From contig MIAY01000003.1 in NCBI GenBank assembly GCA_001829315.1, forward strand, positions 1 through 64,000: DNA of 64,000 bases. The letters run 5' to 3'. The number at the start of each line of letters is the position of its first letter. The stretch's first letter is position 1. Shown here one piece after another: positions 54,723 to 62,440 of this stretch. The DNA comes from Spirochaetes bacterium GWE1_32_154 (lineage in GTDB: Bacteria; Spirochaetota; GWE2-31-10). Position numbers and translations under genes: made by a program. The notes beneath the pieces were generated by a model. It saw nothing but the letters and a program-made list of their open reading frames with translations. It made no database searches and was not told where the DNA came from.

Positions 54723-55826
54723 TTACCCTCTCACATATTTTGTATCAATATCATTAAGAACAGTTTTTTTATACTTAACCAATGTTCTATAATCAATTAC
54801 TTTATTAAACTGTAATATCCCAAGAACTACAGAAGAATTAATGTGTAGAGACTCTGCAATCTCAAGTAGACGTTGCTCTGTAAAATAGTTCTTATATGCA
54901 AAGGCTTTTTCTTTTATGTCTGCAACTTTAAGAAGTTCTGCAGCATACTCATCTGCTTCCATCTCCTGATTATTATCAGACTTCTCATCGAGATTATCCA
55001 TGAAACACTCTGTTCCCGAGTGAAGGTGTTTTATTATATGCCCGAGCTCATGTGCTACAGTCCACCAGAAGTTATCAACTCTATCATGTCTGCAAGTAAA
55101 GACAAGTACAGGGTTAGTACAGTCCATAAATGCAGCACCATCAAGAAATGTTTTTTGCAAATGAGAAACCACCAGAAATTTTACACCACATTTAATAATA
55201 TCTTCGATAAAGATATTTATACCGTTTTCTATAACTGTATAATTCGAATAAGACTGTAACAGATGAAGAAGTGCTTCCCGGTTATAATTAGGGACAGAAA
55301 TTTTTGATGATTCTATCTGCACTTTTTTTAGCCATGCTTTCGTATAATATTTAGTATAGTTTTCATCAACTTTTGATTGTCGGGTTAATAATAATTCGGA
55401 GGATGTAAACTGAGAAAAATCAAGTAAATCCTGTCTCCAAAAACCTTTATATGCTTCAATTTGAGACTCTGTAGTTCTATCAAAAAAAAGCCAGCCTTTT
55501 TTTTTCATTTCAAGCATCGGCATATACTTTCTGATCTCTGCTTTTTGCTGTGCATCTTCTTCAGCTTTCCCTTCTTCCTGATTTCGTAAGCGATAATTCT
55601 GATCGAGGTTCAACCAGAACTCAGGGGTTGTATCAAATGCTTTGGCTAACAGTCGTGCAGTTTCAACTGTTATTGATTGTTTATTATTGATTAAAAGACT
55701 AATAGATTTGTCTGACATATTAATAATATCTGCAAGATCTTTATTCGTCCAATTTAATGCTTCAAGGTTTCTTCTGATTATCTGTCCGGGTCCAATATTG
55801 ATATATGGTTTTAATTTTGTACTCAT
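54723..55826 (-). CDS. HigA-like antitoxin fused to ImmA/IrrE-type metallopeptidase
   Basis: A 367-residue fusion. Residues about 10-80 are an XRE/HigA helix-turn-helix (GPGQIIRRNLEALNWTNKDLADIINMSDK, cut here in description) with the antitoxin tail AFDTTPEFWLNLDQNYRL. Residues about 225-330 are a COG2856/ImmA-IrrE zinc peptidase with WTVAHELGHIIKH (HExxH type, about 260) and distal EADEYAAELL. It starts 3 bp after the stop of the higB-like toxin gene, with the ribosome site GGAGG at that stop. It should bind the operator upstream of higB. The peptidase half could cleave its own repressor domain on a signal (inference from ImmA/IrrE). Confidence 0.85.
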   Translation of the reverse strand: MSTKLKPYINIGPGQIIRRNLEALNWTNKDLADIINMSDKSISLLINNKQSITVETARLLAKAFDTTPEFWLNLDQNYRLRNQEEGKAEEDAQQKAEIRKYMPMLEMKKKGWLFFDRTTESQIEAYKGFWRQDLLDFSQFTSSELLLTRQSKVDENYTKYYTKAWLKKVQIESSKISVPNYNREALLHLLQSYSNYTVIENGINIFIEDIIKCGVKFLVVSHLQKTFLDGAAFMDCTNPVLVFTCRHDRVDNFWWTVAHELGHIIKHLHSGTECFMDNLDEKSDNNQEMEADEYAAELLKVADIKEKAFAYKNYFTEQRLLEIAESLHINSSVVLGILQFNKVIDYRTLVKYKKTVLNDIDTKYVRG

Positions 55827-55828
55827 GT

Positions 55829-56140
55829 TTAACCTCCGTAGTGATTGGTTATATCTTCAATTCCTATTATACCGACAATCATTTTTTCATCCTGCCAATC
55901 GATTGTTAATTCAAGTCTCCACTTCCTGTCAAGTCTGACAGAGTAGCGGTTTTCAGTATTTATCAGTTTCTCAAAGTTCAATGACGGTTGTTTCCATAAA
56001 TCATAGATATTTATAGCAGCCTCAAGTATGGCTACAACTTCAAAAAAAGAATAAACTACCTTTTTATCAAGTTTTAGTTTTGTGCTTTTACCGGTAACAT
56101 ATAAATCTTCTATTTTTTTACTATTAAAAATTACTTCCAA
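55829..56140 (-). CDS. higB: HigB-like toxin (RelE superfamily)
   Basis: A 103-residue RelE-fold protein of the plasmid-maintenance-killer type: short N-terminal region, LEKLINTENRYSVRLDRKWRL core (here FEKLINTENRYSVRLDRKW) and C-terminal VGIIGIEDITNHYGG. HigB proteins cut mRNA on the ribosome. The start codon is TTG (56140), preceded at 5 nt by GGAG. Toxin before antitoxin is the higBA order. It lies 117 bp downstream of hsdM with its own promoter and operator. Confidence 0.85.
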   Translation of the reverse strand: MEVIFNSKKIEDLYVTGKSTKLKLDKKVVYSFFEVVAILEAAINIYDLWKQPSLNFEKLINTENRYSVRLDRKWRLELTIDWQDEKMIVGIIGIEDITNHYGG

Positions 56141-56165
56141 AGGAACTCCAAACTTGTATAATAGG

Positions 56166-56212
56166 TATTACCTGCATGGTAATAGTATATAATCAAAAAA
56201 ATTAAATGTCAA
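56166..56212 (-). promoter_or_regulatory. higBA promoter with palindromic operator
   Basis: On the minus strand: TTGACA (56212-56207), exact 17-bp spacer, TATACT (56189-56184). Directly after the -10 lies the palindrome ATTACC-N5-GGTAAT (56167-56183), positioned to block initiation when bound by the HigA HTH. Promoter quality is close to consensus. It would allow the toxin-antitoxin pair, and possibly hsdS, the ATPase gene and hsdR, to be transcribed apart from hsdM. Confidence 0.8.
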
Positions 56213-56257
56213 CACAATATTACATGTGAAGTAAATACCAGTTCACAATTTAATCTC

Positions 56258-58621
56258 TTAAAGTCCCAAAATTTCACGGATTAATCCATCACTTTCTTTT
56301 TCCAATGCCAAAATATCAGCCGATACATCTTCGATACTTCGCAATGGTTTATGGCGATAGAAGTATTTATTAAAACTTATTTCGTAGCCAATTTTGGTCG
56401 CATCTATATTTATCCAGGCTTCCGCAACATGCGGTTTTACTTCCCGTAAAAAGTAGTCAAATATATTTTCTTTCAGCGGTACATTTTCAGTATCCCGTAA
56501 ATCGCTTTCAGTTTCATATTCAATATATTCACCTTTTTTATCAGTAGCAAAATATCCGTAATGAGACAGTTGATCTTCTTTGCAGTCTAAATGGGATAGT
56601 AATTTCTCTAGTTTATCACCGGTTAGTTTAGTTATACCTTTTATTATTTTTTCGGCTGAAGCATCGTACCAACTCACTGCATTTAATATGGCATTTTTTT
56701 CGGATGAAGTGAGTTTTACCTTTTTAACTTTTAATACTTCATCTACCTTTTCTTTAAAAATATTAAAATCGTTGTATTCATCATTGCCAATAGTTTGCAT
56801 CAACTCAGTTGCAATATGTAACAATTCCAAATGTTTTGTCCAAAGTGCTTCGCTCAGTAAAATTTTACTTTGTTTTGCATTGAGATTCAGTTCATTTTTT
56901 TCGCACCATTCAGTAATTTCTTTTTCGTGTTGAGTAATGTCAGTATAAACTTTTTCCCCATAAGTTTCAAAAGCCCAAGCCATCGGTTCCCGCAAGCTTT
57001 TATCAAATCGAAGGTCAGCAATTTTTTCAGCTGTAAACTGTGCCTTTAATCGTTTTGGTCGTTCAATGGTTACTTTATAATATCCAAAATCAGTATTATC
57101 AAAAAGTTTTGAAGCAATACCTTCTTCCTCTTTCGTTTCAGGATTGATAACACGATCAACGGTTTGCATATTTTCATATACCGATACAATTTCTCGAATA
57201 TGCTCTGGCGCAAACTCACAATTTTTATTGCCTAAGTTTTTACGAAGTTTACGAAATAATAAACCGGCATCAATCAATTGCACTTTTCCTTTTCGATGTT
57301 CAGCTTTGCTGTTACTCAAAACCCAGATATATGTAGTAATGCCTGTATTATAAAATAAGTTATTTGGCATTTGCACAATAGTTTCCAGCCAATCGTTTTC
57401 AATAATGTATCTTCGTATATTACTTTCACCACCACCGGCATCACCTGTAAATAAGCTACTGCCATTATGAACCGAAGCAATACGGGAACCTAACGGACTT
57501 TGACTAAGCGGTTTCATTTTGTTTACCATTTCCATCAGGAAAAGTAATTGACCGTCAGATGATCGCGGAGTAGCATCTGCATCTTCTTCAATACCCCAAT
57601 AGTTTTTCAGTTTTATCTGAAAACGAGAATCTATAATATCTTTACCATCTTTAATGTATTTTAATTCACTTGCCCATGACTTACCATAAGGCGGATTTGA
57701 AAGCATATAATCAAATTTAGTTCCGGAAAACTCATCGGTTGAAAGTGTCGAACCCACACGAATATTCTCAGGATTATTCCCCTTAATCATCATATCCGAT
57801 TTACAAATGGCGTATGTTTCATCGTTTATTTCCTTACCATACAAATACACATCACCTTTTGCTTTTATTTCGCCTTCTTCATCCTTTATAAAGTTCTGAG
57901 CTTCCGTAAGCATACCGCCACTGCCACAAGCCGGGTCATAAATGGTCATTACAGGAGGAAGTTTATCTTTTACCGGTTCAAAAATAATATGTGTCATTAA
58001 ATCAATAACTTCTCGTGGTGTAAAATGCTCTCCTGCTTCTTCATTATTGTCTTCATTGAATTTTCGAATCAATTCTTCAAACACATACCCCATTCCCAAG
58101 TTTGTTAATGGAGGAAGCTTTCTACCATCAGGATCATTTTTTTCAAATGGAGTAAGATTTATATAAGGTGAAGTGAATTTTTCCAGTACATTTAATAAAA
58201 CATCTTTCGATGCCATGTGCCTGACTTGGCTTTTGAGTTTAAATTTTTCTATAATCTCTTTCACATTTCCGCTAAACCCATTCAAATAATCTTCGAAATT
58301 GGCCTGCAGGATTTGTTGATTATTAGTTGCTGTATCATGCAATCGTTGTAAAGTCCATTCACTGGTATTGTAAAAAACATAGCCACTTGCTTGTCTTAAT
58401 CCGTTTTCATCCCATTCAGTAAACTTAGCTACTTGCTTTTGGAAAACCAATTCTTCCAACACTGCTGCTTTAGTAGGTTCAAGCAAAGCATCGAGCCGGC
58501 GAAGTACTACCATTGGTAAAATCACATCCCGGTATTTTCCTCTTACATAAATATCTCGCAAACAATCGTCTGCAATTGCCCAAATGAAGGATATTGATTT
58601 GTTGTGTACTGCTTGATTCAT
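56258..58621 (-). CDS. hsdM: Type I restriction enzyme methylase subunit HsdM
   Basis: A 787-residue N6-adenine methyltransferase. The HsdM N-terminal helical domain is at about 10-140; SAM motif I is DPACGSGGM (about 232), and catalytic motif IV is NPPYGKSW (about 310). Helical C-terminus of about 300 residues is longer than in the 500-residue HsdM proteins, as in a known subgroup. It methylates adenine at the site chosen by HsdS and protects host DNA. First gene of the RM operon. Confidence 0.94.
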   Translation of the reverse strand: MNQAVHNKSISFIWAIADDCLRDIYVRGKYRDVILPMVVLRRLDALLEPTKAAVLEELVFQKQVAKFTEWDENGLRQASGYVFYNTSEWTLQRLHDTATNNQQILQANFEDYLNGFSGNVKEIIEKFKLKSQVRHMASKDVLLNVLEKFTSPYINLTPFEKNDPDGRKLPPLTNLGMGYVFEELIRKFNEDNNEEAGEHFTPREVIDLMTHIIFEPVKDKLPPVMTIYDPACGSGGMLTEAQNFIKDEEGEIKAKGDVYLYGKEINDETYAICKSDMMIKGNNPENIRVGSTLSTDEFSGTKFDYMLSNPPYGKSWASELKYIKDGKDIIDSRFQIKLKNYWGIEEDADATPRSSDGQLLFLMEMVNKMKPLSQSPLGSRIASVHNGSSLFTGDAGGGESNIRRYIIENDWLETIVQMPNNLFYNTGITTYIWVLSNSKAEHRKGKVQLIDAGLLFRKLRKNLGNKNCEFAPEHIREIVSVYENMQTVDRVINPETKEEEGIASKLFDNTDFGYYKVTIERPKRLKAQFTAEKIADLRFDKSLREPMAWAFETYGEKVYTDITQHEKEITEWCEKNELNLNAKQSKILLSEALWTKHLELLHIATELMQTIGNDEYNDFNIFKEKVDEVLKVKKVKLTSSEKNAILNAVSWYDASAEKIIKGITKLTGDKLEKLLSHLDCKEDQLSHYGYFATDKKGEYIEYETESDLRDTENVPLKENIFDYFLREVKPHVAEAWINIDATKIGYEISFNKYFYRHKPLRSIEDVSADILALEKESDGLIREILGL

Positions 58622-58657
58622 TTTAACTCTTTATTTCTAGTATTTTATTGAATATAA

Positions 58658-58686
58658 ATGATATGTAAAATTACACACTATGTCAA
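58658..58686 (-). promoter_or_regulatory. Promoter of hsdM
   Basis: On the minus strand: TTGACA (58686-58681), 17-bp spacer, TATCAT (58663-58658), 37 bp before the hsdM ATG. Good consensus match and correct distance, so a likely start for the RM operon. Confidence 0.65.
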
Positions 58687-58830
58687 TACATAAAACTCAA
58701 ATAAAAACAAAACGCTAATAATTTCCTTTTTTTCAATTCTCGTTACTTTGGAAATAGTAAGGTAATAATACTTGTATTTTTAAATAGCCTTTAAACTGGA
58801 TTAAATGAAATTATATGATAATGGGTTAAT

Positions 58831-59448
58831 TTAAAAATCCGTAGCGGGTTTTCTACTATTTTTATTCTTCTTTATCCATCTATGAAGATTTACTTCGGTT
58901 GTACCATACCGTTCCACAATAAATTTTTGAGTTGACCCGTTCGATAGTAACGCAAATATTTCCGGTTTATACTTATCTAATTTACTCTTACCACTACCCT
59001 TTGGCCTGCCTAATTTAATTCCCATAGCTTTCTTCGCTTGTAAGGCTTCTTTCGTTCTTTTGGAAATTAAATCTTTCTCTATTTCAGCTGCCATCGAAAA
59101 TGCGATTGCAATAATTTTACTCTGAATACTATCATCTAATTGCCAATTACCTTTAACAGAATAAATATTTATACCTTTCTGAGAAGAAACCGACAGAATC
59201 TCCATACAATCGAGCATGCTTCTGCCTAACCTTGATAATTCACTTACGAGTATATTATCGCCTCTTTGTAATTCATCAATAATTTCACATATTTTTCGTT
59301 TCTTCCACGGTACTTTCCCTGATATTTTTTCTTCAACAAAATGCACCTGCCCCAACTCTTTACTTTGAGCAAGTTTTAAGATCTCTGCTTTATTTTTTTC
59401 GAGATCCTGATCGACAGTTGAAACTCTGAGATAAGCCATGGTTTTCAT
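58831..59448 (-). CDS. Serine recombinase (resolvase/invertase family)
   Basis: A 205-residue recombinase. N-terminal catalytic domain: nucleophile Ser in YLRVSTVDQ, SRLGRSMLD and arginine-rich LISKRTKEAL; C-terminal HTH in residues about 155-195 (SNGSTQKFIVERYGTTEVNLHRWIKK). The layout matches the Pin/Mpi-type invertases and Tn3 resolvases (about 190-210 residues). It sits upstream of hsdM on the same strand, separated by 209 bp. Targets cannot be read from the sequence; a palindrome overlapping its promoter region suggests autoregulation. Alternative: remnant of a mobile element, though the protein is intact. Confidence 0.88.
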   Translation of the reverse strand: MKTMAYLRVSTVDQDLEKNKAEILKLAQSKELGQVHFVEEKISGKVPWKKRKICEIIDELQRGDNILVSELSRLGRSMLDCMEILSVSSQKGINIYSVKGNWQLDDSIQSKIIAIAFSMAAEIEKDLISKRTKEALQAKKAMGIKLGRPKGSGKSKLDKYKPEIFALLSNGSTQKFIVERYGTTEVNLHRWIKKNKNSRKPATDF

Positions 59449-59839
59449 ACATTTTCATCCTGTTACACTATAATAGTAATAACAGGCATTATAATATAAT
59501 ATTTCTTATATTAATATCAACCGTTTATAGTTAATAAATCTTATACTTAAAACGTTCGTTTATTGTATAAGTTATGTCAAAATATAATACTGCCTATCTT
59601 ATTTACCAAATTAGATAACTAAAATAGTCAATTTATGCATACATTCCACAACTTCTCCAATTCCATATTTATGTAAAGAGAATCTCTTATCACTGATTAC
59701 TTACAAACCACAAAAACCCCGATGTAATTAACTTATAGATAATGTACTAAGTCGGACAAACTCCGCTACGAAGAATTCTATAATCACCTAATGCAGCACC
59801 ATTCGACAAACCTAACAATAAACCATTAATTAATATTTA
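59449..59839. other. Gene-poor stretch next to the recombinase gene
   Basis: This 391-bp stretch holds the palindrome at 59459-59486 and otherwise AT-rich sequence. On the minus strand just below 59832, a short open stretch reads INGLLLGLSNGAALGDY, then RILRSGVCPT and a stop. It may be the tail of a decayed gene after the pseudogene, but it is too short to call. Confidence 0.5.
59459..59486 (-). promoter_or_regulatory. 28-bp palindrome before the recombinase gene
   Basis: Arms CCTGTTA and TAACAGG with a second inner palindrome ACTAT-A-ATAGT, ending 10 bp from the ATG. Candidate binding site of the recombinase (res/operator) or of another dimeric regulator. Confidence 0.65.
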
Positions 59840-60234
59840 TTACCTTGAGTATTTATTTCTTATTTCTTCTGTCTTTTTTTTAAGACCAACATTATGAATC
59901 CAACCTACAAAACCTCCAGAAACAAATTCACCCTTGCTATTTTGTAAAAAACATGTTCAAACCCGGCAGGATTAAGGTATCGTGTAATTATTGAACCTTC
60001 TTCTAATTTAAATAAATTTACTGAATCTTTTAAATCTCTACTATTAGCCGGTGTAATTCCAGGAACTTTCTCAAATTCTGCAATTACAATTTATTGAATG
60101 TTTGATAAAGTCGTTGACCTTTTCTCATCTTCCATTCTATAAGCCATTCTATTTTTTAAATCATCTGGAACTAACTTTTCAATTCCTTGTTTCAGAATTT
60201 CACTCCCGTTTTCAATAATTTTTGTAACAGCCAT
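59840..60234 (-). pseudogene. Decayed small gene of unknown function
   Basis: A ribosome site GGAG and ATG (60234) open a frame MAVTKIIENGSEILKQGIEK that continues with LVPDDLKNRMAYRMEDEKRS. It is broken by an in-frame TAA at 60091-60093, resumes as IVIAEFEKVPGITPANSRDL and LFKLEEGSIITRYLNPAGFE, then needs a frame change near 59945 to give NSKGEFVSGGFVGWIHNVGL and KKKTEEIRNKYSR before a stop. Together about 130 codons. The coherent amino-acid sequence on both sides of the lesions argues for a former gene. No family recognised. Confidence 0.7.
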
Positions 60235-60655
60235 AAAATCTCCTTTTTTCTATTGAAGACAAATCAAAGTGCAGGTATTTCACAAATATAATAATAATAA
60301 TAATATCTTTTCCAATTGTCAAACATTAGAATATTTTATCATAAATCAACGCCATAGAGTTATTTGTTCTTGACACGCATTCAATATATGACTATATGTA
60401 TATTGAACTCCATCTTATGCGAAGCCCTGCGTTTTACGCGGGAGGTTTATGTAGCATCTGTGGGGTTTTTGTCATTAATAACCTATTCCTTATTATTAAA
60501 GCATCATTATTTTTCATAGTATTCTTTTTATCACTTTTAAGGTGAATAATCAATTAGTCAATAGGGTTTTATACTACCACCCCCAATATCTTTAACTTTA
60601 TAAACTATAACATCACATTGCCTGATAAACCACTCTCTCCTTCAGACAATTAACC
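60235..60655. other. Spacer with candidate small-RNA unit
   Basis: This 421-bp stretch has no gene I can support. It holds the promoter, palindrome and hairpin at 60370-60475; the remainder (60476-60655) is AT-rich with no visible signal. Confidence 0.5.
60370..60475 (+). ncRNA. Candidate small RNA with operator-like palindrome
   Basis: TTGACA (60370-60375), 17 bp, TATATG (60393-60398); the palindrome TTCAATATA-N10-TATATTGAA (60380-60407) covers the -10. Downstream is a compact hairpin CCCTGCG-TTTTA-CGCGGG, then GGGAGG and ATG directly followed by TAG (60449-60454), then TGTGGGGTTTTTG. This could be a short regulated RNA ending near 60471, but no homologue is known to me and the start-stop codon pair may be chance. 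Confidence 0.35.
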
Positions 60656-60928
60656 TTAGTCAACAAATATCGCTTCATCATTTGCAATATCATTTCCAAC
60701 AAAATACGCCTCGATACGCCCCGTATCATTAAAAAACGCTTCAATCCTTATAGCTGAACCGGAGAGTACTCCAGAATCTATCGTTTTCTCGTAATAAAAT
60801 AAAACTTCCTCATCATTCTTCCTGATGATTTTAACTAATTTCTTACCTTTACTAACCTGAATACTCTTAACAACTCCCCCGTCATGAGTATTACCGTCTT
60901 TGTCAAAATAATTATATGAATACAACAT
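60656..60928 (-). CDS. Small protein of unknown function with WYL-type upstream palindrome
   Basis: A 90-residue protein starting MLYSYNYFDKDGNTHDGG. GAGGTGAG lies 5 nt before the ATG at 60928; a longer in-frame start would run over this site. The sequence is rich in beta-prone stretches and charged residues (KLVKIIRKNDEEVLFYYEK, GRIEAYFVGND), suggesting a small all-beta fold. No signal peptide or family recognised. A 22-bp palindrome at 60974-60995, nearly identical to one in front of the gene at 62441-62968, suggests joint control. Confidence 0.6.
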   Translation of the reverse strand: MLYSYNYFDKDGNTHDGGVVKSIQVSKGKKLVKIIRKNDEEVLFYYEKTIDSGVLSGSAIRIEAFFNDTGRIEAYFVGNDIANDEAIFVD

Positions 60929-60973
60929 ACACTCACCTCTTTGTTTGTTTCTGGTAGTATAATAAAACACTAT

Positions 60974-60995
60974 GTGTGAAGTATAACTTCATAGT
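60974..60995. promoter_or_regulatory. Operator candidate, copy 1
   Basis: GTGTGAAG-TATAA-CTTCATAGT, a near-perfect palindrome. It is 46 bp upstream of the small-protein start codon. The same two arms with the same 5-bp gap occur at 63009-63030. Confidence 0.75.
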
Positions 60996-61074
60996 GAAAT
61001 GATATTTTGAAGAATATTTGGAAAATACATCCATTTCATTCATCCCGATTATAAATAATACTATAACGCCTTAG

Positions 61075-61135
61075 TTTTGCGGTTGAAACCGTAAAACTAA
61101 ACATTAAAAACATTTTTACGGTTACAACCGTAAAA
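61075..61135. promoter_or_regulatory. Pair of matching palindromes upstream of the Rpn gene
   Basis: Two copies of TTTT-R-CGGTT-N2-AACCGTAAAA at 61075-61096 and 61114-61135, 39 bp apart (about four helical turns). Such spacing fits cooperative binding of a dimeric regulator, but each can also form an RNA hairpin. Confidence 0.7.
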
Positions 61136-61291
61136 GTATTGACTCACCAACAAAATCTCCAGATTCAACTGATCGAATATGCAATTATGAAAACATCATA
61201 CAAAATTGAATTTTTATAAAAAAGATCTTAAATCTTAATTTAATACTGATGAAAAATCACTTTTTTTGAATAAATAATACCGGAGGCTGGT

Positions 61292-62185
61292 ATGAAAAAT
61301 CAAAATGATATCCCGCTAATGAGTCCGAAAGTCGATTTTGTGTTCAAACGTATATTTGGAAACCCTGAAATGCCGGAGATTTTAATAAGTTTTTTAAACG
61401 CTGTTTTTGATTGCTCCGGCAACGATAAAATCGTTACCGTTAGCATCCAAAACCCGAATATTGACAAAAAATGCATTAATGATAAATATTCAATACTTGA
61501 TGTCCGGGCAAAAGCAAATGATAACACGATAGTCGATATTGAAATTCAGATCGCCAATAACAGTGACATGGTAAAACGGACGGTCTATTATCTGTCAAAA
61601 CTGATTGAAGAGCAGATTTTCGAGGGTGATGACTATACAAAACTGATAAAATCAGTTACAATTAATATAGTGAATTTCGTAGTAGTTCAAAATGACCGGG
61701 TGCATAATTCATTTATGTTCAAAGAAATCGATACAAACGAAATATTGACTGATGTTGCCCAAATTCATTTCCTTGAACTGCCGAAACTCAATAAAAACGG
61801 AAAAATCGGTAATGAATTACTGAAAGACTGGCTTTTATTTATTGAAAATCCTGAGGGTAAGGAGGTTTCTATGATTGCAGAAAAAATCCCTGAAATTAAT
61901 ATGGCAGCAGAACAACTTAAGGTTTTAAGTCATGATTCCCAGGCACGTATAGAATATGAACAGCGTCAGAAATCGCTTCATGAAAAAGTGAGTTCACTGA
62001 ATTTTGCCCGAAAAGAAGGCGAAAAAAAGTCTCTTCTCAGACAGATGAAAAGAAAATTCAATATTGGTCAGTCTGAAGAAAATATAATTGTCCTATGCGT
62101 TGATAATGATCTTATCGAACAGGCTCTTGATATGATAATAGATAATGCAGAAAAAGATGAAATACTGAATCTTTTCCGGCATTAA
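61292..62185 (+). CDS. Rpn-family PD-(D/E)XK nuclease (putative recombination-promoting nuclease/transposase)
   Basis: A 297-residue protein of the Rpn/TIGR01784 family. The N-terminus MSPKVDFVFKRIFGNPEMPE is the family start, and the nuclease core YSILDVRAKANDNTIVDIEIQI supplies D...E-x-Q, the variant PD-(D/E)XK pattern of this group. The C-terminal 90 residues are helical and charged, with a REGEKKSLLRQMKRKF-like stretch. Rpn proteins cut DNA and promote RecA-independent recombination; they are abundant in genomes with many repeats, including spirochaetes. GGAGG precedes the ATG. Confidence 0.9.
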   Translation: MKNQNDIPLMSPKVDFVFKRIFGNPEMPEILISFLNAVFDCSGNDKIVTVSIQNPNIDKKCINDKYSILDVRAKANDNTIVDIEIQIANNSDMVKRTVYYLSKLIEEQIFEGDDYTKLIKSVTINIVNFVVVQNDRVHNSFMFKEIDTNEILTDVAQIHFLELPKLNKNGKIGNELLKDWLLFIENPEGKEVSMIAEKIPEINMAAEQLKVLSHDSQARIEYEQRQKSLHEKVSSLNFARKEGEKKSLLRQMKRKFNIGQSEENIIVLCVDNDLIEQALDMIIDNAEKDEILNLFRH

Positions 62186-62318
62186 TATTAAAAAAATCAG
62201 AAGGGTTAATTAATCGCCGATAAACCCAATCATACTATAAAAAGAGACTCGGAGCCGTTTTATAAAGTTTAATCAATAATTTTAATACTATAATTAAAAT
62301 CATAAAACTAATCATGAC

Positions 62319-62432
62319 CATTTAGCATCTGTTATGCTAAAAATACATTATCGATGTATCCTCGCTTCTTTATGGTATGAAGAAACCGGCTAACCTCAAT
62401 CACTTGAGTTTCGCACTTGCTCCATTGTCTCT
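62319..62432. other. Cluster of hairpins between the Rpn gene and the coiled-coil gene
   Basis: Consecutive stems are visible: TTTAGCAT/ATGCTAAA, ATACAT/ATGTAT, CTTC/GAAG, and CTCAA/TTGAG, with an outer AAACC/GGTTT pairing. The row of stems suggests a structured RNA or a mobile-element end, but I do not recognise a family. Confidence 0.35.
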
Positions 62433-62440
62433 GGTTTTAA

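Larger units (their letters stand above)
60929..61291. other. Divergent control region between two accessory genes
   Basis: This 363-bp spacer holds, from left to right, the promoter region and 22-bp palindrome of the small minus-strand gene (60974-60995), two similar palindromes (61075-61096 and 61114-61135), and the leader of the Rpn gene. No coding sequence is visible. Confidence 0.65.

Noticed and set aside
53335-59486. Phase-variable hsdS inversion locus
   Set aside because: No second hsdS or inverted copy of a recognition domain is present within the window; kept only as a low-interest note.
59770-59832. Small open frame LLLGLSNGAALGDY on the minus strand
   Set aside because: About 27 codons with no ribosome site; could be a remnant but cannot be supported as a gene.
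62319-62432. Retron or group II intron RNA
   Set aside because: No reverse transcriptase gene is present in the window and no conserved intron domain is recognisable.
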